From Nageia nagi (taxonomy: Eukaryota; Pinophyta), in assembly GCA_050084985.1 (NCBI GenBank), contig JBITNC010000001.1, positions 64,604,001 to 64,668,000 of the forward strand: a DNA stretch of 64,000 nucleotides, in the 5' to 3' direction. Each line of letters opens with the position of its first letter. The stretch's first letter is position 1. Shown piece after piece: positions 46,546 to 56,879 of this stretch. The position numbers were made by a program, and so were the translations under genes. The notes beneath the pieces are model-generated. The model saw nothing but the letters and a program-made list of their open reading frames with translations. It made no database searches and was not told the DNA's origin.

Positions 46546-49500
46546 TTAAACTTCACTCCCCCTTGAGGGCAACTTCACCAACCCTAGAGAATCCCTAAGC
46601 TTGCAGAACTGAGCGTCAGGAAGGGGCTTGGTGAACAAATCAGCGGAGTTTTCAGTAGATGGACAATACTGCAAGTGTATGATGTCATCTAGAACCTTCT
46701 CCCTGATAAAATGAGCTTGGATTTCTACATGTTTGGTTCGCTGATGGAACACAGGATTCTTAGCCAAAGAGATAGCCGATTGATTATCTGACGAAATAAG
46801 AGATGGGCCATTTTGCTGATACCCAATTTCGTTCAGAAGATGTCTTAGCCAAATAGCTTCTTGGGCGGTAACAGACATGGCTCGATATTCAGCTTCGGTG
46901 GTAGAAAGAGTCACAGTAGGTTGCTTCTTGGAAGCCCAAGAGATAGCACCTGAACCAATGCTAAACACATATGCAGAGGTTGATTTTCTGTCATCTCTAT
47001 CTCCCCCATAATCAGAATCTGAGAACCCTGAGAGAACAATCGAGGGCACTTTGGAATACTTAAGAGCAAGATCCTTTGTCCCTGCGACATACCTCAAGAT
47101 TTGCTTAACAGCATTGAGGTGTTCAACATATGGTTTTTGCATGAATCGTGCCATCAGATTCACTGCAAAAGCAATATCAGGACGAGAGATAGTCAGATAC
47201 AGAAGACTACCAATCAATTGTCTATAAGCTGTAGCATCAGCCAATTGAGAATCTGAGCTCAGTGAGACAACAATTCCAGGAGAAACAGGTATTGCAGCAT
47301 ATTTGCACTCCTCCATTCCAAACTTTTGCAAGATGTCTGATATATACTTAGATTGACTAAGATAAGTACAATCTTTATGTTGGTATACTTGCATCCCAAG
47401 ATAGTAATGCAATAGACCTAGATTAGTCATTTCAAATGTTGCCTTGAGTTTGGAGATGCACTCTTGGATGATTTCAATATTATTGCCTGTTATGAGAAGA
47501 TCATCCACATAAAGGAGAATTATGACCATGTCTTGTCCTTGATTGAGTACATATAGATCTGAATCTGAGAAGCACTTGGAAAAACCAATATCTGCAAAGA
47601 ATCCTGAAATTTTCTTGTACCATGCTCTAGGTGCTTGCTTAAGTCCATACAAAGACTTCTTTAGTTTACACACAAGAGTCTCTTTTCCTTCTGGAATAAA
47701 TCCTTCTGGTTGATTCATGTAGATTTCAACATCTAAGTCCCCATTGAGAAATGCACTTTTGACATCAAGTTGAAAAGCTTTCCATCCTTGAGCTGCAGAA
47801 AGAGCAAGAATTATTCTGACAGTAGGCATCTTGGCTACAGGAGCAAAGGTTTCCTCATAATCAATACCATATTTCTGAGCGAATCCTTTGGCTACTAACC
47901 TTGCCTTGTATTTTTCAATGTTTCCATCAGAATTGTACTTGACCTTGTATATCCATTTATTGCCAATCACATTTTTCTCATTGGGATAAGGAACCAAATC
48001 CCAAGTTTCATTTTTCATGAGAGCCTCATACTCAACTTTCATAGCTTCCATCCAACACTCTTGCTTGGAAGCTTCTTTGAAGGTTAATGGCTCATGCATA
48101 TTATCAATTTTGGCAAATAAGGATTTATTTAAGGTCATACTTCTTGTAATTCTCTATGCTGGAGAATTTTACTCTTGTGGTGACTTCTCTACATGATCAT
48201 CCAACCAGTTAGGTGTAGGCGAAGAATCATCTGTATCAGATATTTCAGCATGAGAGGTCATATCCTCAGAAAGTTCATTGAACTTAACATCTCTAGAAAC
48301 AAAGACTATTTTCTGGGATGAAGAGTAGAGCCTGTAACCTCTATGCTGATTATCATACCCCACAAAGATGCATTTTTCTGATCGTTTATCTAGCTTCTTT
48401 CTTTTCTTTGAGGTAATGAAGGCAAATGCATCACAACCGAAGACCCTGAAGTGTGAGAGGTTAGGTTTCTTTCCTATCCATGCTTCATATGGAGTTTTAC
48501 CTTCAACTGCCTTAGTAGGACACCTATTTAGGGTGTGAATAGCAGTGTGAACAGCTTCGCCCCATAAGAAACTAGGAAGGTTACCTAACATGCATCTTGC
48601 CATTTCCATAATGGTGTGATTCTTCCTTTCAGCAACTCCATTTTGCTGAGGGGTGTAAGGGATTGTGAATTATCGCTTAATCCCGTGTTTAACACAAAAG
48701 TTGTTAAACTCATTGCTATTATATTCACCCCCATTGTCTGATCTCAGCATTTTGATCTTAAAATCAGTTTGATTTTCAACAAGTGCCTTGAAGTCTTGAA
48801 ACCTGTCAAAAGTTTGATCCTTGTGCTCAAGTAGATAACCAAATGTCATCCTACTGAAGTCATCAATGAAGGTCAGAACATAAGAAGCTCCACCTAGTGA
48901 CTTAGTCTGAAAAGGACCCATCAAATCTGAATGCACAAGCTGAAGAGGACAAGTAGCCCGAGTTGCCTTATCTTTTTCAAACTTTTGCCTATGCATCTTT
49001 CCTAGAATGCACCTTTCACAAAGACCAACTGTGGGTGAAATATTAGGTAAACCTTCCACAAGTTCTTGAGTTTTCATAGCTTGAATACTCTTGTGGTTAA
49101 GGTGTCCTAATCGTTGATGCCAAAGATTACCTTTTGAACAAACATTTGTAGCAAGACAAATCTTTGAAGGTACTTGATCCACAATATAAAGGTCATTCTT
49201 TACTGATCCTTTCATTAAAGTGGCAAGTCCTTTCTTAACACACCAAGAGTGTGAGGTAAACTCAAATGAGCATCCTTTCCTTGTAATTTGAATCACGGAG
49301 ATGAGATTCATCCTTAGTTTAGGCACATAAAAGACATTGTCAAGAGTCTTTCCATGAATCTTCACACTCCCTATTCCGTGAACATCAAGGACTGTATTAT
49401 CACCTATCACAACTGCATCCTTTTTGTACTTATGAAAGTTTTCAAACTTATCTTTTTCATAACACATGTGATTAGTGCATCCTGTATCAACAATCCAGTC

Positions 49501-50472
49501 ATTTGAAATAGTTTGAGTCATTGAGTAGTAGGCAACAGAAGCAGCATGCTTGTTCTTCTTTTTATTATTGAAATTTCTCACATTTGCATTTCCCTTTCCT
49601 TTTTGAGCAAATTTCTTTTTGCGACAATCATACTCTTTGTGCCCAAAGATCCCACAGAAGTTACAATTCCCATCAAACTTTTCTTGAGGTGTTGGATTGC
49701 TTGATCCTGCTTTATCATTCCTGTGCCTGTAGTTGCCATGATTGTTGTTGTTGTTGCCCTTTTTGTCATACTTCCTGAAGGTAGATGAGGACTTGTTGTC
49801 TTTGAATTTGTAATGTTTGAACTTTTTCTTGAAAGGAGTTTTGGTTGCTCCTAGAGCAATGCTATGGTCCTTTGGAGAAAGGTTCAACATTTTCTTGTTC
49901 AAAGTTTCCTCATGCTTTAGAAGAAGTCTTGAAAGGTTATCAAGTGAGATGACATCTTCTTCATCATTGAGCCTTGTTTCCATAACTATGACAAAGTTGC
50001 TGAACTTTGTAGTAAGGCTTTGTAGAATGATGAAGACCATGAACTCATCATTGATCCAGTTGCATCCACAACCAACCAGTTGTGTCCTGAGGTCAATGAT
50101 TTTGTTTAAGTAGATGGAGGCACTTTCATCTTCACTTTGTCGATACTGCAACAACTTTTGTAGAATGGTAAACCTTCTGGAAAATTTGGACCCAAGGTAG
50201 ATTTTCTTTAACCTATCCCAAGCTTCCTTTGTTGAAGTTGATGAAGAAATCATGAGAAGGACATCATCTGAAACTGCACGGTAAATCATAGAAGTTGCTA
50301 ACTCATTTGTTGAGTTGTATACTTCAAGAGCCTTCTCATCGGTAGGAGCAACCGTATCTTCACTAACTGTCTGCCATAGCTTTCTTGCTTGTAACTCAGC
50401 TTTCATACGTGGTTCCCATATTCCAAAGTTGGAACCATCAAGTATGTGCTTGGGAACGAAGGTTTCAACCAT
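46546..50472 (-). CDS. gag-pol: copia #2 Gag-Pol polyprotein (three in-frame stops)
   Basis: One frame of 1308 codons from the Met at 50472 (MVETFVPKHILDG), chosen over the upstream Met at 50556 because Gag homology starts there. Order: Gag (UBN2-type) with knuckle CNFCGIFGHKEYDC; protease with WIVDTGCTNHMC; GAG-pre-integrase (WHQRLGHLNHKSI, C-x2-C); integrase core with HSDLMGPF, RSDNGGEY and, past a stop, GVAERKN (D,D,E); RT with FQLDVKSAFLNGDL and LLYVDDLLITGN (~47500); RNase H with DSDYGGDRDDRKST. Stops are TAA at 48670-48672, TAA at 48169-48171 and TAG at 48154-48156, each where related proteins or copies have Gln. Without readthrough, RT and RNase H are not made from this copy. All catalytic motifs seen are otherwise intact. 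Confidence 0.92.
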
Positions 50473-50616
50473 TGCTACAAAAAAAATAATAAATATGCAA
50501 TAAGAATGTAAACTTTTACAATTTTCATCTATACATATAAAACATCTAATAAGCAAACATGTCCCACATGTGTAAACTCATTAACCATGATCCATAGAAG
50601 GATAAAGTTGGGGTTG
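50473..50616 (-). other. copia #2 immediate gag upstream region
   Basis: AT-rich 144 bp between the conserved leader block and the gag start codon. Holds an in-frame upstream Met at 50556 that would add 28 hydrophobic residues; it is probably not used. Confidence 0.5.
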
Positions 50617-51010
50617 TTTTCTTGTATAGAATTAGGCCTTCACCTGGATGCCCGCAAGGTGGAGCCCAGGTACTACCAGTCCTCAACCAGTTCACCTTGG
50701 TCAGTGATATACTCTCACAAGGAGAAGTACTTACTATTTTCCAAGGATTCGACGTATCTTGGACCGGCCATTTGAATTATCTTGATTAAGGGTTTCAGTT
50801 TTCCTCCTAGGTTATCAGGATAATCCCTGAATGGACGTGCGGACATGTGGTATCACTACACACATGCCTGTCCACCTAATAGAGTTATGTCCAATCCAAC
50901 AGAGGTCTTAGGGGCAATTAAGACGGACTTACCACCACTTGGTTCTTCGGACTAAAAGGGCTCCAGTCTACCCTGTCCTCACCTCATGGCTCCCCAAACA
51001 AGTCATGTTG
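50617..51010 (-). ncRNA. conserved copia leader block, candidate structured RNA element
   Basis: About 390 bp ending ~145 nt before gag. It is clearly homologous to 44865-45221 plus 53945-53985 of copia #1, where LTRs and other leader parts have diverged much more. Complementary 7-mers GGAGCCC (50661-50667) and GGGCTCC (50958-50964) could close a large stem, and GTGGTATCACTACACAC and GGATAATCCCTGAATGG are locally self-complementary in part. A packaging, dimerisation or translation signal is an inference from position and conservation; it is not a separate gene. Confidence 0.4.
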
Positions 51011-52070
51011 TGGAAAATACGTGCGGATGTATTCATTTTAGGGGTTACTTTTCATTTTTGCGTATTGCAAGTATAAGCAAATGTGCAAAAAATATAAAGT
51101 AAGGTGAAAAATACTCCATCCACACGAACTTGAAACCTTAAAAAGGCCAAAAAAAAATTGAGTCCAATGGGTTTTGTTCTAACCCCTAAAGGACTTTTAC
51201 ATTGTTCATATTTTGCTCAAAGCACTTAATGAATTAAACATAAGAACTAAGTCCTACTTAGTATTTAATTCATAACATGCATTGTATCATGACTTAAAAA
51301 TTTAAGTAAGCATGCATCATGCATTAAAAATTTAAGTCCTAAGCATACTTAGTATTCAATTCATAACATGCATTGTATCATGACTTAAAAATTTAAGTAA
51401 GCATGCATCATGCATTAAAAATTTAAGTCCTAAGCATACTTATGCATTCTTAACATTTAAGCATACTTATAACATGCATTCTATCATGACTTTTACGTAA
51501 GCATGCATCATGCATTAGAAATTTAAGTCCTAAGCATGTTTTAGTCTTCAAATAAGATACATGCATCTAGATAAAATTTAAGTAAAAAATTTATACCAAG
51601 GCCCCCCCTTTGTTACTTAAAGTTTTATCCCTAGAGAACCAATTTGTATGCTAAGACTTGTCTTAGAAGGGATGCATTTTAAAAAAAAAATTCCCCCCTT
51701 TTTTTTTGTACTTAAAAAAATAGCATACTTTAGACTAAAGTACTATGCATGTGCACCTTTTAATTAAGCATTTAATTTTTAGGAGAAAATAAGAAGTTAT
51801 TTTAAGTACTCCTAAGTGCATGTAAGGGGAGTAGTGGATTTTTAGAGAACTTGCAAGGTGGAAGAGGAGACCCATACCCCTATGTTTAAATGCTTTGGAA
51901 TGATTTGTCTACCTTATGAACTAAAAAAATGCCTAAGTCAATAATCATTAAATGCTTAGGTGGAAAAATATGACCCCCCTTGTTTTTCTACCGAAAAAGA
52001 CACGTTGCTTTTTGGAAGGGAAAATGTGTAGGTGGTCAAAAAACAAAACTAAGGCATTTAAGGAGAGGAA
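51011..52070 (-). other. copia #2 leader, AT-rich part with tandem repeats
   Basis: Non-coding. At 51250-51560 a ~91-bp unit with CATAACATGCATTGTATCATG, TTAAGTAAGCATGCATCATG and AAATTTAAGTCCTAAGCATAC is repeated about three times (starts near 51271, 51362, 51469). CATGCATCATGCAT words are partly palindromic. Confidence 0.7.
51271..51545 (-). repeat. ~91-bp tandem repeat, three copies, in copia #2 leader
   Basis: Copies 1 and 2 are nearly identical over 91 bp; copy 3 is diverged and starts ~107 bp later. Confidence 0.85.
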
Positions 52071-52770
52071 GAAGACTTGCAATAACGTGTTGGTAGCCAT
52101 CAACCTTGACCAGGGAAGGAGGAAGAGAAGGCTAGCGCAGGAGGCTGACCAGAGAGGAGGAGCTTTAAGAGGAGAGGGAGGAAGAGAGTGCAGAACTCCA
52201 CGGTGTGACCATGAGCAGGGAGACCAGGAGGGAGCAGGTGTGGGAGGAGGCGTGCAGGTCTGTCTGCACATTCAACGTATCCGTTTTGGTGCATCTCCTA
52301 CGATCATTGCAGTCCGTGAGACTGAGGCGACGCCACTACATAGCCTGCTGACCAGACGTCACCAACAGATCTGGGTTGTGCATAGCTACGATCATTGCAT
52401 GTCTGTTATGGCATTCACAACTACAACAGGACAGGAATCCGGTTTTAAAGAGTCTTTCTGAGGGATTAACAAGCTCAGAGATGCGACAAACCAGTAGCTC
52501 AAAAAAATAAAAAAAAACGTAGTTATTTTGTGCATGGCAGCGCATGCAACGTGGTCTGGAGGCCGCCGGTAAGGACTACTGTCGCGGTATTGTAGTATTT
52601 GACGAAACAGTGTCACTGCCTGTCGAGGAAAGCCATGTCTTTGGTAGCATCACTGCACTCGCAGAGGAGACCACCGCCGTGAGGAGGAAGTGCTACGCGC
52701 GACAGGGAGGAGGATGCGCGTGAAGGGGAGAAGGAAGACCACCGCCGTGGTCAACGTGGCCCTCCAATGA
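52071..52770 (-). other. GC-rich block in copia #2 leader
   Basis: Much higher GC than the surroundings, purine-rich on the plus strand (pyrimidine-rich in element RNA). Open frames on both strands here (e.g. plus 51952-52461, minus 51948-52271) are low-complexity, Pro/Ser- or Arg/Gly-rich and match no family. Parts resemble the interior of the three-LTR element (30218-30350), sharing words such as ATTGCAGTCC and TTTCAACGTACCGTTTTG-like sequence. Confidence 0.6.
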
Positions 52771-53427
52771 TTTTTATTTTGAAAACTTTAAAATTTAATA
52801 ACATTTGTAATATTTGTAATGTTTCAATTTAATACTATTGTAAAATTGAAAAAAAAAAATATTGCAAATAAATACCTTCCTCCCCTTTTTTGTTCAACAA
52901 TAATATTTCCATAATTGTTTTAAATTTTAAATAAGTGCCTCTAATTATTTAAATATGTAAAAATCTTGTAAATAAAGTCCTCCACTTTATTTTAACAATA
53001 AAATATGTAAAAAATTGCATCTTCGTCCCTTTTTTTTTTATGATATTGTTCACAAAAGACTTTGCAAACAATCTTTTCAACAAGATGTTAGCATAATATA
53101 TTTTTGCTCAAAAGAAAAAAAAATTCTTTGTACATTAAAAATAGATTACTAACATAAAAATTTGTTAGTAAGAAGAGAATAGCAAAAATATATTATGGTA
53201 TTGCTAAGACATTGAGCTAGCATAATCATACAAAAGATTAGTATCATAATGAACTTTGTTAAAGAAGGATAGAAGGTTATACCTTTACAAACCTTTTACC
53301 TCACAATGAAGAATGAAGATCTCCAAAGTTGAGAAGGATGAAGCACTTCCAAGAGGTAGCTTCCACACCAAAAGAGCTTCCACAACAAGGAGAGCTTCTA
53401 CACCAAGAAGGAGAGCTTCCACAACAA
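52771..53427 (-). other. copia #2 leader, primer-proximal part
   Basis: AT-rich, non-coding, ending in 4-5 copies of a GAGCTTCCACAACAAG/AAGGAGAGCTTC unit (53345-53425) beside the primer site. The same units occur beside the primer sites of the three-LTR element. Confidence 0.65.
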
Positions 53428-53440
53428 GGCTCTGATACCA
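53428..53440 (-). other. primer-binding site of copia #2
   Basis: Plus strand GGCTCTGATACCA, i.e. TGGTATCAGAGCC in element orientation, two bases inside the 5' LTR end. Initiator tRNA-Met type, unmutated. Confidence 0.9.
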
Positions 53441-53442
53441 AT

Positions 53443-53939
53443 TGAAGGATTTGAACTAGATCTAAACAAATCCTCTAGGACCTTAGACTAGGAAACTCAA
53501 GATTACACAAGATAATTCTAAGAACATCATTCACACAATATGACACCAATATAATGTGGTTCCTCCCTCCTTGGGAGTACATCCACAACTAGTTCTCTTA
53601 TTCTCAAATCTATGTTTCTCTTACAACTATTCTCTAGCTCTCTCCTACACAACCAAGTAGAGTAATCTTACTCAAAACTTAGATATGTTTACATGAGGAG
53701 AGGCCCTCTATTTATAGGTTGAGAGCACCTCCCTAACCTTCCTTTAACCCAAGGGTAAGGTTAGGGTTACGTTAAATGTACCACCAAACTTCAACCTACC
53801 AACTAACTCCTTTGGTAAAGTCAAAGTCTATACATTAAAGAATTCTATTAATCACTTAAGGTATCTACATACCCTTAAGTGATTAATTGAATTTACAAGG
53901 AGTCTAGATATTCACAATATTTCATTACAAATTCTAACA
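53443..53939 (-). repeat. 5' LTR of copia #2
   Basis: 497 bp, same boundaries and sequence as 45222-45718 except G53771. The plus-strand end AAATTCTAACA is followed by the TCTAG target duplication. Confidence 0.92.
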
Positions 53940-53944
53940 TCTAG

Positions 53945-54182
53945 GTGAAGGCCTAATTTTAGACAAGAAAATAAGCTTCAATAATGTCACTCTACATCTA
54001 CGATTCTTAGTGATGAGAAATGTATTTAGATACATGGGTTATATATTCTTTAAGTTTTAAAACATTTGTACTTGTGAAATAATTCATGCATGTCTTTATT
54101 ATAATTTACTTGGATTAAAACTTATCATGTAATATTATTTTGAAACACATGCTTATTATTTATTCACATTCTTATGTAGCAA
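53945..54182 (+). other. copia #1 leader, last part before gag
   Basis: Continues the conserved leader block split by copia #2 (GTGAAGGCCTAATTTTAGAC), then ~200 bp AT-rich up to the gag start. No coding. Confidence 0.65.
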
Positions 54183-55040
54183 ATGAGAGATAACTTCTTA
54201 CCCAAACATATTATCGATGGTTCTGACTTTGGAATTTAGGAACCAAAGATGAGAGCTAAATTGCAAGCAAGGAAGCTTTGGCAAATAATGAATGAGAACC
54301 TTGTTGCTCCTATAGATGAGAAGGCACTTGAGACCTACAACACAAAGAATGAGTTGGCTACCTTTATGATTTTTTATGTAGTTTCAGATGATATGCTCTT
54401 AATGATTTCCTCTTTAACCTCAGCAATGAAAGCTTGGGATAAACTTAAGCAAATCTACATTAGTTTAAAGTTTTTAAGAAGGTTTACTATTCTTCAAAAG
54501 TTGCTTCAATATCATCAAAGGAAAGATGAAAATGTGGCTATCTACTTGAACAAAATTATTAACCTAAGGACCCAACTTGTTGCTTGTGAGTGCAATTGGA
54601 TAAATGATGAGTTCATGGTCTTCATCATTCTTCAAAGTTTGGAATCTTTGTGATGGTTATGGAAACAAGACTTGATGATGAAGAAGAATTATTCTCCTTA
54701 AGAACCTTTCTAAGCTCCTTTTGAAACATAAAAAAACTCTTAATAAAAAGGTATTGATTTCTTCTCCTAAGGATAATAACATTACTCTTAAAGCAACCAA
54801 AACTCCTTTCAACAAGAATTTCAACCATCAAAATAAATCTTATCCTTCTTCCTCCAAAAGGTTTGAGAAAAGAAGCAATGGAAATAATGACAATAATAAG
54901 AACATCAACAACAACAAGAACAATGGTAACAACAACCTCTTCAAGAAAAGAGATGGAAAAGGCAAAGTAAACAATCTAAATTCTAAGGTAAAGTTTGACG
55001 GTATTTATAACTATTATGGCATCCAAGGTCACAAATAAGT
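54183..55040 (+). pseudogene. gag: copia #1 gag
   Basis: The Met at 54183 opens MRDNFLPKHIIDGSDFGI, aligned with copia #2 Gag; a TAG follows two codons before EPKMRAKLQARKLW. 54249-54653 covers most of the UBN2-type Gag (NELATFMIFYVVSDDMLLM, RRFTILQKLLQYHQ). After a frameshift near 54650 the Asn-rich linker follows (54721-55038). The knuckle has lost a Cys (YNYYGIQGHK, then a stop). Inactive. Confidence 0.88.
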
Positions 55041-56868
55041 TGATTGCTACAAAAAGAAAAGAGAGAAAAAGAACAAAGTCAATGAAAATGTAAAGAACTT
55101 AAAAGGAAAGAAGAATATTCAAGTTAGTTTTGTTGTGGCTCTCTACTCCATGTCTTGCACTTTTTTGTGTGATTGGATTGTTGACTTTGGTTGCACTAAT
55201 CATCTATGCTTTGAAAAAGATAAGTTTGAAAATTTTCATAAGTATAAAAAAGATGCAATTGTGATAGGTGATAACTTTATCCTTAAAATCCAAGGCATTG
55301 GAAAGGTGTTGATTCACAGGAAGGTTCTTGAAAATGTGCTCTATGTTCCTAAGCTTAGGATGAACCTTCTCTTTGTGATTCAAGTTGTAAGGAAAGGATA
55401 TTCTTTTAAGTTTGACTCTCAATCTTGATGCATTAAGAAAGGACTTGCTACCCTAGTTAAAGGGTTAGTAAAAGATGATCTCTACATTATGGATCAAGTT
55501 CCAACAAATATATGTCTTACCAAATGTGTGTTTTAGAAGCAATCTTTAGCATCAACATTTAGGGCACCTTAACCATAAGAGTATTCAAGTCATGAAAGAC
55601 CAATAACTTGTGAAAGGTTTGCCTTTAATTTTTCTTTTAATTGGTCTATGTAAGAAGTGCATTCTTGGAAAGATGCATAGAAAAAAGTTAGAAAAAGATA
55701 AGGCAATAAGAGCATCTCAACCTCTTTAACTTATGTATTCAGAGTTGATGGGTCCATTTCAAACTAAATCCTTTGGAGGAGCATCTTACATCTTGACCTT
55801 CATTGATGACTTTAGTAGGATGAATTTTGGCTATCTAATTGATTATAAAGATCAAACCTTTGAGAGTTTTCAAAATTTTAAGACCTTAGTTGAAAATCAA
55901 ACTAACCTTAAAATCAAGATGTTGAGATCAAATAATGGGAGAGAATATAATAACAATGAGTTCAATGAATTTTATGCTAAGTATGGAATCAAGAGGTAAT
56001 TTATGATTCTTTACACTCCTCAATAGAATGATGTTGTTGAAAGAAAAAACATAATAATTATGGATATGGCTATATGCATGCTAGGTAATCTTTCTAATTT
56101 CTTATGGGGTGAAGCTGTGAGCACTACTATTTACACCTTGAACAGGTGTCTTACAAAAATTATTCAAAGTAAAACTCCTTTTAAGGCATGATCAGGAAGA
56201 AAACCTAACATTTCTCATCTTAGGGTGTTTGGTTCTGAAGCATTCTCCTACATTATTTCTAAAAAAAGGAAGACATTAGATAAAAGAGCTAAAAAATGCA
56301 TCTTTATGGTTATGAAAATCAGCATAGAGGTTATAGGCTCTACTCTCCATCCTACAAAGTAGTGTTTGTTTCAAGAGCTAGTTGGATATTGATGTATACA
56401 AGTCATCTCAAGAGTAAAATTCTCCAACACAATAGGTAACAAGAAGCATGACCTTGAACAAATCCTTGTTTTCCAAGATTGACAACAAGCATGAGCCCTT
56501 ATCTTTCAAAGATGCTTCTAAGCATGAGTGTTGGGTGGAAGCCATGAAAGTTGAGTATGAGGCACTTATGAAAAATGAAATGTGGGATTTGGTTCCTTAT
56601 CCCAATGAGAAGAATGTGATTGGTGATAAGTGGATCAATAAGGTTAAGTTTAATTCAATTAGAGATATTGAGAAATACAAGGTTAGTAGCTAAAGGATTT
56701 GCTTAGAAATATAGTGTAGATTATGAGAAAACCTTTGCTCCTATGGAAAAGATGCCTACTGTTAGGATTATCCTTACTCTTTCTACAAATCAAGGATGGA
56801 AAGTTTTTCAACTTAACATTAAGATTGCATTTTTCAATGGTGACTTAGATGTGAAAATATAAAAATAA
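55041..56868 (+). pseudogene. pol: copia #1 pol: protease, integrase and start of RT
   Basis: 55135-55428 carries protease with CDWIVDFGCTNHLC, where the catalytic D-T-G is now D-F-G. GAG-pre-integrase is broken (55550-55690). The integrase core at 55733-55999 has YSELMGPF (Asp to Glu at the first catalytic site) and RSNNGREY (second catalytic Asp to Asn), and ends at a stop (55997-55999) at the same codon as in copia #2. 56448-56693 is the RT start (ECWVEAMKVEYEALMKNEMW); FFNGDLDVKI near 56850 is the last recognisable piece. The catalytic YVDD box is missing because inverted copia #3 sequence begins at ~56870. Confidence 0.88.
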
Positions 56869-56879
56869 AAAATGAGCCA

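Larger units (their letters stand above)
45222..53939 (-). mobile_element. Ty1/copia retrotransposon #2, young, near-complete, minus strand
   Basis: 8718 bp, flanked by the perfect 5-bp duplication TCTAG (45217-45221 and 53940-53944). Its 497-bp LTRs (45222-45718 and 53443-53939) differ at one position I can see (A45550 versus G53771). Primer site, ~3 kb leader, a single gag-pol reading frame (50472 to 46546) with three in-frame stops, a repeat-bearing 3' region and a polypurine tract are all in place. This is the most recent insertion in the window. It landed in the leader of a relative, next to the site homologous to its own ~50640-50655. Confidence 0.93.

Noticed and set aside
51952-52461. 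169-codon plus-strand frame as a host gene
   Set aside because: Lies antisense inside the GC-rich leader of copia #2, is low-complexity with no recognisable domain, and overlaps open frames on the opposite strand.
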